Positions 20,991 to 33,080 of a stretch of 64,000 nucleotides of DNA are shown piece by piece. The stretch is from assembly GCA_965153455.1 (NCBI GenBank), contig OZ234494.1, positions 5,580,001 through 5,644,000 of the forward strand. The letters are read 5' to 3'. The DNA is from Sphagnum compactum (taxonomy: Eukaryota; Bryophyta; Sphagnopsida; Sphagnales). A program made the translations under genes and the position numbers. Each line of letters begins with the position of its first letter. Within the stretch, counting starts at the first letter, position 1. The notes beneath the pieces were generated by a model. The model was not told the DNA's origin. It saw nothing but the letters and a program-made list of their open reading frames with translations, and searched no databases.

Positions 20991-23767
20991 CTAAACAAAT
21001 TTTGCCTGTGTCAAGCTATCTTTTGGTGACGATTGATCAGCAAGCAGTTGTTTAGTCCTCTCAAGAACCGCAAAGAAAATGGAGCCTCCAATGCCAATCC
21101 ACAAAACCCTTGGACCAACCCCCTGCCACATCCAACTCCAAGAAACTTCTCAGATGACAGACAGAGCAAATTGGATATGCTGGACTAGAACAATGAAAAA
21201 GTCTTAGACAGGAGGAAGGAAAGTTGCCCTTGCCTTGAGCAATGCACCTGCACCTTCTTCTTGAATAATCTTTGACACACAATCCCCAATGCCCTTATAC
21301 CTTCCGTGTGCACCCTGAGTAAACCATGCAAAACCTCAATTCAAATACTGGTTCAGTCAAAATAAAATCAAAGATACAGGGAAAGCCATTACTGGAATCA
21401 TGACATCAAATAATACACAAATCAATCTAAAAATGACATGCTATCTTCACATTGCATCATCCCATGACAAAAGAATACTGATCCAAAATCCAAGGCCTAG
21501 GGCCACCAGAAATAGGGTATATAATGTGCCTGTGTCATCAGCCGGGTCTTGATGACATCAAGTGGTGTTGTGACCGCACCAGTAATTGCACCTGCAGGAG
21601 CATAGAGCTACTCTAATCAGGAAGAGAAACAAATGTATGAAGCTAGTGGCCCTCATGCTTCTTTCTCTCTGTCTGACCACACTGTACCACAGATCAATAG
21701 CTTTGCTGAGTGCCATCTACTAAACTGATAAGCAGAGTGTTGTCCATACCAGATGCTGCACCAATGATGGCAGTTTCAGCATCTACAAGATCTCTCTTCA
21801 CCTGCAAAAGCACCAACAAAGTCCTTCATGGATTTGCAGTTCAATGCTAGTCAAACATAGATGCATTTGCTAACACAGTACAATGGAACACCACAAGATC
21901 CTTCTTTGCTATACCCTGGTTTCATAAGTTCAATACACAGAACATATAAAGATGCTTCCCCCTCTGAACTGGACTCTAGGAGCTTCCAACAAGGTACTGA
22001 CCTGCAGTCCCTGTGATTGGGCAGACACCTCATAAATGAATATATATGGAACTCTCTTTACAAAAACATATGTTCCAGAAACGTTATTTGAGTACCAGTT
22101 TTCGACAGACAATCCGGAGCTGCTCATAAATGCAGAACTGAATTGCATCAAAGGGCAAGTCTCGTAACAAAAATGATCCAAATCCCTGCTCACAGTACCA
22201 TCCAATCCATAATATCCAGCTTCATTAATTTTGTGAATGTTGATGACAAAGACATAAAGATCAACATAGAACTGCAGACGCCCCAGGATAGAAGTTCCTC
22301 ATGTTACACAGGGCTTTCATACCGCATAGAGACCTCCGACACCTTCAGCACCCACGATTTGTCTAACTGCTCCATGTGCAGATGCAAACTGCCCTGTTTG
22401 CATTCTTTGCTTCACTACCTACATATTGAAACAAGTTTAGTGATGTGTACTTCCACTGCATTGTGTGCAATCAATTCTCAACCTTCAGATGTTAAGTTTG
22501 GACAGTCTTATTAAATGCACCTCAGTGGGGACTCGAACTAGAGATGCTGTCAAGCCTCCTGCAGCTCCAGCTGCCTGCCATCCAACATTTCACACCATCC
22601 CTAGATTTTTGACTGTCACATCTCTTTGAACATGCTAACATTCCAATTCAGAATCTTCATAGCCACAACTCTGGTGAAATCTGCATGGCATAGAACACAC
22701 TCCATGATGAGCCCCAGAGCCTCTTACCAAATGTGCAACAGAGCTCAGATGGTCTGGGAAGATGCCAAGCAGCTTGCGCTTCAATGGTTCATAAACACCC
22801 ACAAATATTGCTGAGGCCCTGCTTGCAATCACAGGAGATACATATGAGGAAAGAAAATGGCTTTGACTCTGGTGCAGCAAGATGAAGAACACTATACATC
22901 AAGCACCAAGAAGAGAGATGGACACTATGAAACCTTCTAAAAGCCTTAAGGCGTGGAGATTGTAGGAGTGCAAAGAGATGCAATCAGGAGTGACAACTAA
23001 TTATCAAGGAAGGAGAAGAGCGCAAACAGAGGAGGCAGCAAGAGAGAGAGTACGAGAAGGTACGGACGGTAAAACACCAGCAAGATTGCCAGAAAGGCCT
23101 GAGTATAGGCCTTTAAACACTATGCCACCACCAGAGTGTGCTACCTGTCCAAGAGTTGCATTCCCCACAAACCCAACTAGCTTCAACAAGTGGGAAAACC
23201 AAATTGAACAAAACCTGAAACACATGTAGCTCCATAAAACAGTTTGAATGCAAGCATTACAACCCATCTACGCACTACATGTCAAAGATTTTTGACAGTT
23301 TTAAGTGCCAATTGTAGGTCATTGCTGATGATCAACTTGTTCACCATGAAGAAAGCTAACCTGGAGACGGGTTTTGATTGTGTCAATCGGGTACAAGACA
23401 GTCTCCACTACAACACCTGCAGTGGCTCCAGCTACTGCTCCCTCTGTTGCACCAAACCATTTGCATGATCAAAACCAGGAACATGCCAAAAATAAAACTA
23501 GAGAACAGGTTTTGAGCCCACCATTTTTCCTTGTAGCTTCATACCTGCATTTATAAATGAGAAGAAATGCAAGAGAAGAAGGTGGGGCATGGACACTTTA
23601 CGGAGCAGGATCTGGAAAAAATTGGGGGGTGCTTGTGACTCCACAACAGAAGTTGCCACCAGTTGCACAGGATTCTTCTGCTGGCTGGATGCATTTGCAG
23701 ACCTTTGTCTGCGTCTTTGTCTCCTTGTCACATTACCTGCATCAACTAACACCACAACTCTTGGCAT
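20991..23767 (-). CDS. SAMC: S-adenosylmethionine mitochondrial/plastid carrier, 11 exons
   Basis: A mitochondrial carrier family protein that exchanges S-adenosylmethionine for S-adenosylhomocysteine across the organelle inner membrane. Exons (minus strand): 23767-23602, 23443-23361, 23144-23068, 22818-22728, 22574-22521, 22418-22323, 22185-22096, 21801-21750, 21591-21530, 21314-21234, 21122-20991. All frames join cleanly into 327 residues, close to the length of known plant SAM carriers. The three carrier repeats show LYPIDTIKTRLQ, VRVPTEVVKQRMQ and TTPLDVIKTRLM. Family-specific stretches include SAIFVGVYEP, LLRDLPFDAIQFCIYEQL and GPRVLWIGIGGSIFF. The basic N-terminus (RRQRRRQRSANASS) suits a targeting peptide. 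Oddities: introns after exons 9 and 10 use GC donors. The start is the first ATG after an in-frame stop. Confidence 0.93.
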
Positions 23768-23822
23768 TCGAACAATTCAACATGTTATCTACATGCTTAT
23801 CCAGGGCAGCGACACATAAAAA

Positions 23823-23838
23823 GTTAGGGTTAGGGTTT
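23823..23838 (-). promoter_or_regulatory. Double telobox in the SAM carrier 5' leader
   Basis: On the minus strand it reads AAACCCTAACCCTAAC, about 55 bp upstream of the start codon. This element is common in plant leaders of genes active in dividing cells. It supports transcription on the minus strand from this region. Confidence 0.5.
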
Positions 23839-24570
23839 CTGGATATTTTCAGCAAGAAATGTCACATCAACTACCAAACATGTGCAAGCATATTCCCAGG
23901 TCTAACTGGAAGTTCCCCCTTGGAGTTTCGAAACGTTCGGATCAGGGGGTTGACATTTCTAGGTCCAAGGACACACAAAAAAAAGAGAGAAAGGCCCGCA
24001 GATTCAGCAGACAGTACGAGGGAAGAGAAAGCTTGTTCACCTGGAATCTCATCAGCAATTTCGCAAAAAGAAGGGCCCTGCATTTCCACACCCCAAGACA
24101 CGGAAACCCTCGACCTCAGGGAGCGAGACAACGGTGTCGAAAGTGAGAAGAGAACACCATTTTATTTTTTTCGAAGCCAAAAACTCTGCATGAAGAGTCA
24201 CGGGGAAAAAAAAACAAAACACAAGGGAGTTCAGAAACCTAAGCTTTTTGTAAAGAAGAAAAAAACACCACAAATAAGAACAGATGGAGGAGCTACTACA
24301 GGTTCAAAACAGTCTGTCGACTCAGACATCTCCCTTCCCCCACCTGGTGACGACGACTGTGCGAAGAAGAGGAAGAATGCGACGACTTCAAGAGAGACGA
24401 AGACGTCGAGCGTATATGCACATGCTCGCCGTCGAAACCCGAGTGCTGCCGCAGACGGAAAAGCGACACCGCCATCACCGCAACAAAACCTGGAAGCTTG
24501 CAAACCGACCGTTCTCGACGAGCTTCCCCTTCACGGCGACGAAAGCAAAAACCCACGACAGAGAAGCAAA

Positions 24571-24935
24571 GCTCGCGGAAAGCCTAACCAGAACCACCAG
24601 CTCTATCTCTTCACTCCTGTTAGACAGGAACTGTGTTGTTTTCGTGGGAACGGCTAGCCCGGGTGCTAAACTGTTGTACTTACACGGGCGCGATCCGAAA
24701 ACCCAACTCTCGCGGAAACCCTAACTAAGACCACCCGCTCTATACCTTCACTCCTGTTATATAGGAACTCCGTTTATCTTATGGGAACAGTTATCCCGGG
24801 TGCTATGTTGTGCTTGATACGCGCGCGCAATCTGAAAACCGACCATACTTATCACCCACCCTATCTCTTCACTCTTGTTATAGAGGAACTCTATTATCTT
24901 TGTGGGAAAAGCTAGCCCGGGTGCTTGCTACTCTT
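24571..24935. repeat. Three-copy GC-rich tandem repeat upstream of SAMC
   Basis: Three imperfect units start at about 24593, 24730 and 24851. Each has a TATCTCTTCACTCCTGTTA-like block, then AGGAACT, GTGGGAA and the ending TAGCCCGGGTGCT (ATCCCGGGTGCT in unit 2). Spacing is about 137 and 121 bp. Between units 1 and 2 there is also a CTCGCGGAAA/CCTAAC block shared with 24571. The units lie 0.8-1.2 kb upstream of the SAM carrier start. Confidence 0.75.
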
Positions 24936-24936
24936 C

Positions 24937-25390
24937 GGTCTGGGACTCTTATCTAAAGGCCATGGGTCCAATTTATGGCTCTCATCCAATAAGATTGCTC
25001 TATTTTATTGGACCCTAGACCTTGGACCCTCATCTAGTGTGACCCTTACGCCCACTTCAGATGGGGATCCAGGGTCCTAAGAACCAATTGGGACTCATGT
25101 GAAGCAAATTGACTCCTTGACTTGGACCTTACCTCAGACCCCTAGCTTGCATCTTGGTTCTTCAAATCATGAGCTCCTCCTTTGAGGTCTTTTATTAAGG
25201 TCCAAACCAAGTGATTTTCCCTCCAAAATGGTTCATGTAGGTATAATAGTAGCCTGGATTGGCCACTTTTTTGGTCTTAGACTCTCATCTAAAGGCCATG
25301 GGTCCAATTTATGGCTCTTGTCCATCAGGATTGCTCTATTTGTTTTATCGGACCCAGGACCTTGGACCCTCACCTAAAGTGACCCTTAAT
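24937..25390. repeat. Direct repeat of about 115 bp, two copies
   Basis: 24937-25050 and 25273-25390 share long blocks, including TCTAAAGGCCATGGGTCCAA, TTTATGGCTCT, ATTGCTCTATTT and GGACCCT/GACCTTGGACCCTCA, with scattered differences. The intervening 220 bp is unique. It is probably a fragment of a larger dispersed repeat. Confidence 0.8.
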
Positions 25391-25399
25391 AATTTATGT

Positions 25400-26060
25400 G
25401 TTAAGGAAAGGCTGTTTGTTGGGCCCTGGCCAGGGACTGTCTAATTCAGGCCAAAATGCACTATAATGTCTCTTTTCATACCAGAATGTAATTTCATGTA
25501 GCCAATGGGAAGGCTCAGCTTGCACTCAAAGTGCCTTGATTTTTTTTCCTTTCAAGTTTTGGGGTGGGGGGAAGATTTTTTATTTTTTATTTTTTATTTT
25601 TTTGGGGGGTTTCCAACATGTTCCCTTCAAGTTCCTAATGGGTTCGCATCAGCTTCCCAACATGTTCCGTAAGTTCCCAATGTGTTCCCAATAGCACCTC
25701 ACTTTAATCCCCTATGTTTTGCCCAAAGTCCTCCCCTTCTCACCTATATAGGTGGGCCAAAGGGCAAGGCACTCCATTTTTCCCTAGAGTCTTTTATTTG
25801 GGGGAGCCTCCATAGTTTCAACTTTTTTATTGTGATGGGCCAATCAAATTGGCTCATTGCAAAAAAAAAAAAAGAAAAGAAAAAAAGTTGGACTTGTGAG
25901 GCACCCCCAACTAATTAATATGAAACACAGAATAAGTACCCAGAATAGTGGGGCTTTGGTTGGTTTGTGAGAATTTCAAAGGATCAAAATGGAAATGGTA
26001 GAAAGGGACCCATTATACTCTCAAGGGAGGCCCCTTCACTCCCTACCTGTTCAATGTTGA
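25400..26060. other. Intergenic DNA, no gene
   Basis: Poly-T/TTTTTA tracts (about 25548-25610), TTCCCAA-rich short repeats (CAACATGTTCCC at about 25614 and 25659) and an A-rich tract at 25860-25888. No coding potential is seen. Confidence 0.4.
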
Positions 26061-26061
26061 G

Positions 26062-26480
26062 CAAAATAGGGTTTGTTTGTATCTAGGTCTGAAGATTTTT
26101 TTTTGTTTTTCAGGCCAATGGAATTGCTGGATTTGATGGGTTTTGAATTTTTTGTTTTCTATGTTATCTTGAGTGAAGTACAACTCTGTTGTTCAATGTG
26201 TACAGACAGGGTTCTTGTACATGTACATTACTTGTGCACTTTGTTCTCACTGTTAGAAGAACCCTCAAGTTATGTAAAAGAAACTAGCTGCAAGGAATGA
26301 ACTATCAAACGAAATAGGGTTGTCCATATGTAGGCCTGAAGAATATGTTTTTTCAGGCCAATGGGATCGCTGGATTTTGATGGTTTGAATTTTTTTTCTT
26401 AGCTATCTTGCGTGACCTTTTTCACTGTGTAATAGCTATTCACAGGCAGGGTTGAAAGAACCCTAAAGTTATGTAAAAGA
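26062..26480. repeat. Duplicated block in front of the SWAP gene
   Basis: Unit 1 (about 26062-26281) and unit 2 (about 26311-26480) share AAATAGGGTT, TAGG(T/C)CTGAAGA, TTTTTCAGGCCAATGG, then GCTGGATTT, GACAGG/AGGCAGGGTT, AAGAACCCT and AAGTTATGTAAAAGA. Unit 2 lacks about 50 bp of unit 1. The block lies directly upstream of the predicted SWAP start and may duplicate promoter or leader sequence. Confidence 0.75.
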
Positions 26481-26734
26481 TAAAGGGGTGAACAAACGAT
26501 TCGGCGTGGTGGTGTGTCTTCTACGAAGCGCAATTGCCACCGCCTTTCCAAGCTTCCATGCACGCGCTGCCTGCCTAGGGTTCCCTGTTTCTGACACGCT
26601 CGCTCTATTCCTCGACTCTACTGCAGTGGTCGCGGTAGCTCTTCTGATTCTATATCTGTTAGTTTTTTTTTCCTTTTTCTTTCTCTTCCCTTCGCGTGGG
26701 GGGTTTGTGGTTTCGTGAGACAATCGTGAGGACT

Positions 26735-29700
26735 ATGGGAAGCGTGAAGAGGCGCGGCGGTAATACAAGGCCGGCGGGAGTCGAGACCCGGCGCGAGGAG
26801 CTCGAAGTTGTGGGGTTTCGGTGCCGATTTTTCGATGATGATGCGATGGCGGATTTCGTGAACTCGGGCCACGGTTTGCAGTCGTGGAACGGGGATGAGA
26901 ACAATCTGATGGTGGACCGATTCGATGTCCGGCACTTGTTGTCAGATGCCAGCGTACTGAGGAGGCGACGCAGTCGCGCTCCATCCCCTGATGTCAGCGA
27001 CCAGGAGCTAGATTTCGAACGCTACAGAGACTTGGAGGAAGCGGCTGCGGATGGGGTTTTGGACAACTCTCTGCTTGATGAGGGTATGATCCCATTTCTA
27101 CATTTTGTGTGTTGTTTGTGGATTTTTTTCACGTTGTATCGAGTTTTGTTTTGGTATTGCAAACCCTGGTAGGATTTTATTCTCACCATTACTTAATATT
27201 GCGGCATCGCCGAGTCCTTATCTGTTTGAATGCGAAAAACTAAGAAGAACAAACGCTTCTGGACGCATGGCACGGTTCAAAAGCCGAAAGAACTGTGCAT
27301 GAAAGGCCTTTGTCATCTTCTTGTTGGGTTGGGGAGGGAAAGGTTTAGGGTTAGACTGTTATGCCCTCAGAGCTTGCTTCTGAAAATCATTCTTATGAAG
27401 CTAGAAACTCATGCCACCAGGGGGGCACAGCATAGGGTTGAGAAGCCTAGCACAATCATTCTGAACCATAATATAGAATTCATGCACTTCAGTAGCTGCT
27501 TCTATATAGCAGGCTTCACATTAGGACTGCTCGATATTCCTGATTATGAAGAGTAGGATCATTGGGCATAGTTTTCAATTTCCAAGTATTTCCATCTGTA
27601 GTGTCTTGAGTCTGTTGTACTTGTGGATCAATTCATGAGCTTCATGGTTGGTTGATTCTGTTAGGATGTTGTGTGGACCTACTCTAGCTGTGTATGTAGA
27701 GTAGTAGCAACTTATGTCCTAGCTTGTCACAATCTGGTTTGTCTAGTGCAGATTGGCGCATGTGAAGGCAGGGGTTTTTAGGGTTAGGACAAAACTGATA
27801 TATATAATTTTTTTCGGAGGAAGGAGAAAGGGTGAGTTTTATCTTACTTGGGAAGTGACATGTATCTTACCCAGGAAATGTGGCATGCTTACCTTTTATG
27901 ACTTTGCAAGCATGCAGGCAGGCTCGTGTTTTTGCGTTCCTTCATAGTCTACGAGCAAGTGTAAGAGGCTTCCTTTCCATGTTCACTACTTCCTCTGTCT
28001 CTGTCTCTCTCTGTCTCTGTTGGTTTTGGTTCACCGTGGGGCCATCTCTTTACTCATTTTGAAAGCTTTGTGCTGGTGAGATCACTTCTTCAGTATGATG
28101 CTGGGAAGGTGCTTTCACCAGGTATTCTGTTTGATTCAATCCTCACAAAGCTACTGGAACAACAGATGCAGAAGTGGGGAGAAGCCGAAGTGGAGGATAC
28201 CAGAGTGTTGGTTTCAACTACAACAATGCTGTGGGTGACAAGGCAAGGCCTTCAGGAGAGCCCTCAGAGGGGCCATTCTTCTCTCCACCATTTCCAGTTC
28301 CTGAGGATTTGCTGACAGCACTTGTAAGTTTGAACTGCCTCTCCTGTGTCACATTCTCCTATATTTATAAATGTGGTCTATCAGCATATTCTGTGATGTT
28401 TGTTGCGTGGCTTAAGGAGTCAAGCATTTGGCCAGCAGGAGGGAGCCCTTGAGCACAATGGGAAAAGTTTTATAACATCCCTAACAGGGTCGTGCTGTAT
28501 GGGCAATCTAATACACATGTGGGGGTTTCAGGTGGCCTGCTGAAGAGAGGGACCAAAGTGTAATTTTGAGGGGTCATTTGCTTCAATTTGACCTACGTGG
28601 CAGTGTGCAGGTGTGCGTGCGAGTGCATCTTTTGCAAAAGCCTCATACCTGCTGACTCTCCTTGCTGGTGGAGATCAAGAGTCTATATTTCACATGTCTG
28701 TCATCCACAGCTGCTGGGTTATATCTATCTGAAATGTAACGGGCACTTTGGCTTGACAGTTTCTTGCTTTGAGTCCTAAGCACCTCTTTCTCCTCTCTCT
28801 TGTCCATGCTGTCGGCAATCACCACCTAATTACCACCATGGTGGTTTGAAGCCGGGGCATGTACAAGGACTCTTACATTGCTTACAGTGGTGGCCATGTC
28901 ACTGTAAGCTGGTATAAAAGTGTCATGTCTTTAGCATTCTGAACCTGTGATCTTGTGTGTGCCTGTTTTGCTTGTGCAGCCACCCTCTGAAAAGCTCCAT
29001 CAGATCATGGCAGGCACAGCCAAGTTTGTCTCTGAGCATGGTGGCCAGGCAGAAATTGTGCTCAGAGTAAAGCAAGCTAAAAATCCTACTTTTGGTTTCT
29101 TGATGCCAGATCATCACCTTCATCCATACTTCAGATTTCTGGTTGATCATCCTGAGCTTGTGCGGGCGTCCTCTGAGAGGAAAAGTCCTGCTGCAGAATC
29201 AAGTGCAAATCCAGTGGAGGGTGCACTGTCAATTCTTGGAGCTACATATGGAGGGGAAGAAGAAAATGATGGTGAAGAAGAGAATATGGCTGAAACTAGT
29301 ATCTCTAGGGATGGGAATATCAAGCAACTGCTTGGAGACCTGCAAATTGAGACAATGAGCAATCTGAACCACCAACTAACCAAGATGGATGGGAACAGCA
29401 GTGTGGCTGATGAATCTCTAGAAGTCTCAGACAAGCAACGTAAGTGTTGCAGCAACCTCCTGACCCCTTTCTAATGAAGACTATCTGGAATGTGTCCATT
29501 GAAATTAGTTTGTCTGATTCCTTTGTCTGGTCCCTTGGGAATCAATGGACATTCAATGCGTTTGATTGAGCATAGAGTTCTGGGTTTGTAATCATTAGAT
29601 GGTATTTCTTCTGGTAGTTATGAATCCTTGGTTTGAGATTGATATTGTTTCCTGAAGGTGAGAAAGGTGACAAGCTTGTGGGGTAGCTCAATTTCAAATA

Positions 29701-32700
29701 GTTCCTGTCCCATCCAAAATGATGTAGTTGTTGGTCATGGGTGCATGTCATTGCTGCATGCTCCAAACTTCAAGTTGACCTGTTGTATGTAACCTTGTAC
29801 TGTATCAGAGACATCAGACAGAGGCACAACAGTTCTTGCTAAGGAGGTTCATAGTCTTGGAAGCCAGAAAGCAACCAGCAACTCAATAATCAAGATACCT
29901 GTTTCCCTAGGACCTGAATTGAGAAACAACTCAAGAATGGAGGATGTAACTGTTGATGATCCAAATGCAATTGGGACTGCAGCTGGTGGGATGGCTGAGT
30001 ACAAAGAGCCACCAATTCACCTAAAGCGTATCATTGACAAGATGGTTGAGTTTATCTCACGCAATGGGAAGGAGTTTGAGGGGATAGTGCGAGAACGTGA
30101 TAAAACTGATGGGCGGTTCCACTTTTTACTTCCCTGGAATGAGTATCATCCATACTACCTCCAGAGTTTGGAAGAGTCCCTACAGGTAAGTTTTTGAGAA
30201 CACCAAAAGAATAGAAGCCCTTGCTTAAGTTGAGGATGGAAATATGTAATATTCACTGACCACTCAGGCTACCTGTCCAACTTTGTCATTACCTGAACTT
30301 GTCAAGAGTTGTGTACATTTGGACTGGTTTTTCTAGGTCTGTTGAACAATTAAGCCATTCTTTTAAAAGGTTTTGAGTGTCAAGTCTTTGCTGCCCATAG
30401 TCATTAAACCACTACAACTAGACCCTTTTGTGTGGTCATGTTCTCATGAAACCTGTGGGAGTTCGCTGCAACAGAATTCCAGCAATCCTCAGGGAGGAGC
30501 ATTTGCTGGCGAAGTTGATGCTTGGCATGCAGTTGCTGAAGAACTGTGTAGATAACTTAGCCTAGACATTACCCTGCTACATAATGGGACTCTACTGCGC
30601 TGTTTGGACTTGATATTTTAGATTTTCACCTGAGTTTTATCTCTGCTGGCAGTAGCCAGAATCCTGTGGGTTTTGATAAAAAAAATTGTTTCAGCTGGAA
30701 ACTTCTTGCTGATGTTCCTGCATTGTTCAGGATTTGTGGAAAATTAGAAAGCCTTGTTTTGTTGGAGTAGAAAACCCTTGAAATACAAGGCCATTGGATA
30801 TTATATCCTGGCTCTGAATTGTTTCACATGTCAAGTGTACAGGTTATGTGCATCATTGATGTAGTTGAAGGTGCGTTTTGGCATGTGCCCCAGATACCCT
30901 ACCATGTGATGTCATCCAATCTTTGTTAGTATGGAAGTTAATTCAGCACCGATCATGAGATTAGGGCAATGGCACTTGGGGAGGTTGATACTGTATACAA
31001 AGGCAGGCTAAGGACATAAATGCAACCAAAAACAAATGTAGACAGGGCTGTGACTGCTTCTTTGGCCATCTGGATGGACTGTGTAATCTTCTCATGTGTA
31101 ATCCCAAAGAATTGTCCCCCAAAGGAGTGGGAATATTAGGCTCTACTATTATACTTGTTGCTCTGGGTGTGGCAAGCTGTTTCATTTAGGGGTGGATCTA
31201 TTTCCATTGAATTACTCATGTCAACATCACTGAAAGTGGCTGCTGTGAGAGCTGTGCATGTCTTGCACAATCTCTTTGTTGGGTGTGTTTGTCTGACTCT
31301 TATGCTTGGTCCCACATGTTGAGAAACAACTGTTGGACGTTAAGTTGCATCATGAAGAAGAAGTTTCTCAGGGGTTCTTCCTCCTGTTTACTTTAGGTTG
31401 TAGGCCTTGTGCAAGTTTGTTGAAAAGGGTCCAGTTGTGAGAAGAAAGTGAGTTGTTATTGGTGGGTTCTTCTGTCTGGCTGAAGCTATATTATCTTGAA
31501 ATGTTTTTTTGTTGTTAAGCAGGGTTTTGAGCTTCTAATAAGATTTTCTGCATGTGGCTTGGCAGGCGAGGGAATCTGCTCTGCAGCAAGCTGGAAAAGG
31601 CAAGGGAAGTGACTCCAACAGTGGAGAGGCTAGTCCCCTTGCATTGCAGCCTCTCAGTTCTGAACTGCAACCCCGTGATAGGAAGGATAAGGTCATCCTT
31701 ACTCTCTCCAGAGAGCCATTTGTAGCAACAGATTTAGGTGATGTAATTCGAAGAGAGAAAGGAGGCAAAGGGGCTGCTGAGTCTCATGGATGTGTCCCAC
31801 CTAAGGATATCAGTGGGACTGGTGGGATGAGTTCTGCAGCAGCTGCAGCTGCTGTAAGAGCTGTAACACGCAGGCAGCCCCATTTTGCTGCTGACAAAAA
31901 TGGAGAGCAGGAAAATGGTGGCTATGGGAAGAGCATAGATGCAGTTGCTGCTGCAATCAGGGCTGCCACTAATGGGTCAAAAAAAGTCAGCTTGGCAAGA
32001 ATAGATGGTTCCGGAGAGTTGTCCAGCTCTGGGAGAGCTGCACTAGCTTCTGCAACTACTGACATGGCAGTAGCAGCTTCTGGTGAAAGCAGAGAAGCTG
32101 AGGAGAGTAATGGCTCCAGGCATGGTGGGAATGATGCCCAGGGTCATTCACAACACAACTCTGGAACTCCTGATCCAACATCTTGGGTGTCCATGCACAG
32201 GGGTGAGGCTGATATAAGTGCTGCCAAGCTGGTTGCTAAGGCAGCCTCAAAGGCTGCAACTCATGAGGGTGATTCAATTGATGCACACCTGAACCCGGAG
32301 GAGAAGCGCAAAGCTGAGCGGCTAAAAAAAGCAAAGATGTTTGCAGCAATGATTAAAGAGGGATCTGAAACTGGATTCAATTCAGTGGGCATTTCTTTTT
32401 CTATTCCAGCTGATGTTGACAGCCAGGGAGCCACATCTGGTAGCACACATACTCTCCAGAAATTGGAGTCCTTGAATGCTGTAAATGATGTGCAGGCTGT
32501 TAGAACTGATGCAGGAGATATGAGTCAGAATGTGGGTCTCGGCATGATGGGTGCCTCAAGTACAGGTGTGGGTGATGGTGTGGTCAATGAAAGTTCAAAT
32601 TTCTCAAGCTTGAAAGTTGATGGAACTAACGAGATGGATCTGCATCGTCATAGACACCACAAGAGGAAAAAGTCTAATGTTGGTTCTGAAGAAAAAGAGA

Positions 32701-33080
32701 GGCACAAGCAGAAGAAACACAGCAGCCATAGTAAACGATCAAAGCATAAGGAGACAGCTTTGATTACAGATGAAGAGGACAGGGGTCATCATCACAAGAA
32801 GCACAGTAGCAGACGTCGCCGTCGAGAATCAGGCTTGTCAGATGAAGACGAAGAGGGTTCTCACAAAAGGCACAAGGAGCATAGGTTGAAGAGGCACACT
32901 GTAGAAACTGGAGTAGTTGCTGATCAAGGAAAACTAAAATCCAATTCAAGTCTAGTGGCCAGTCCTCTTAAAGAAGCATTTGTTAAGGAAGCTCCCCTTC
33001 CTTCAGAATCTGTCACAGTAGTCGATGTTCCTGATGACATCCGGGCAAAAGTTAGGGCTATGCTGTTGCAGATGAATTGA
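26735..33080 (+). CDS. SWAP (suppressor-of-white-apricot) splicing factor, five exons
   Basis: A nuclear splicing regulator of the SFSWAP type. Exons: 26735-27083, 28166-28323 (or from 28151), 28980-29439, 29809-30185, 31566-33080. The model is 952 residues. Domain order is that of the family. First is an N-terminal DRY_EERY domain (about residues 22-115; MVDRFDVRHLL, LDFERYRDL, then SVGFNYNN). SURP module 1 follows (about 173-215; KFVSEHGGQAEIVLR, HPYFRFL), then SURP module 2 (about 392-435; VEFISRNGKEFEG, FHFLLPWNEYHPYY). Next is an alanine-rich low-complexity stretch, and then a C-terminal basic His/Lys/Arg/Ser region (about 830-915). The end PDDIRAKVRAMLLQM is the family's hallmark C-terminus. 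An in-frame ATG at 26696 would add 13 residues. SURP1 contacts branch-point factor SF1 in relatives. All introns are GT-AG. Confidence 0.92.
27084..28165 (+). other. Intron 1 of the SWAP gene
   Basis: A 1.08 kb GT-AG intron (AGG|GTATGATCC ... AACAACAG or CACAAAG). No independent gene is seen. Two acceptors keep the frame (after 28150 or after 28165), so the second exon may vary by five residues. Confidence 0.6.
30186..31565 (+). other. Intron 4 of the SWAP gene
   Basis: A 1.38 kb intron (CAG|GTAAGTTTT ... CTTGGCAG). No conserved coding segment is seen inside it. Its boundary joins the end of SURP2 to the low-complexity C-terminal exon in phase 0. Confidence 0.7.

Noticed and set aside
23545-23601. 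Extension of SAM carrier exon 1 to a later donor (FINAG|GTATGAAG)
   Set aside because: It keeps a frame but inserts about 16 residues absent from the carrier family. The donor at 23601 with the acceptor at 23444 gives the exact family spacing (FFQILLQGAVAGATAG).
23557-24657. 366-codon open frame on the plus strand
   Set aside because: It runs antisense through SAM carrier exon 1 and its promoter, shows no domain, and has low-complexity Lys/Arg/Thr composition. The minus-strand gene explains the region.
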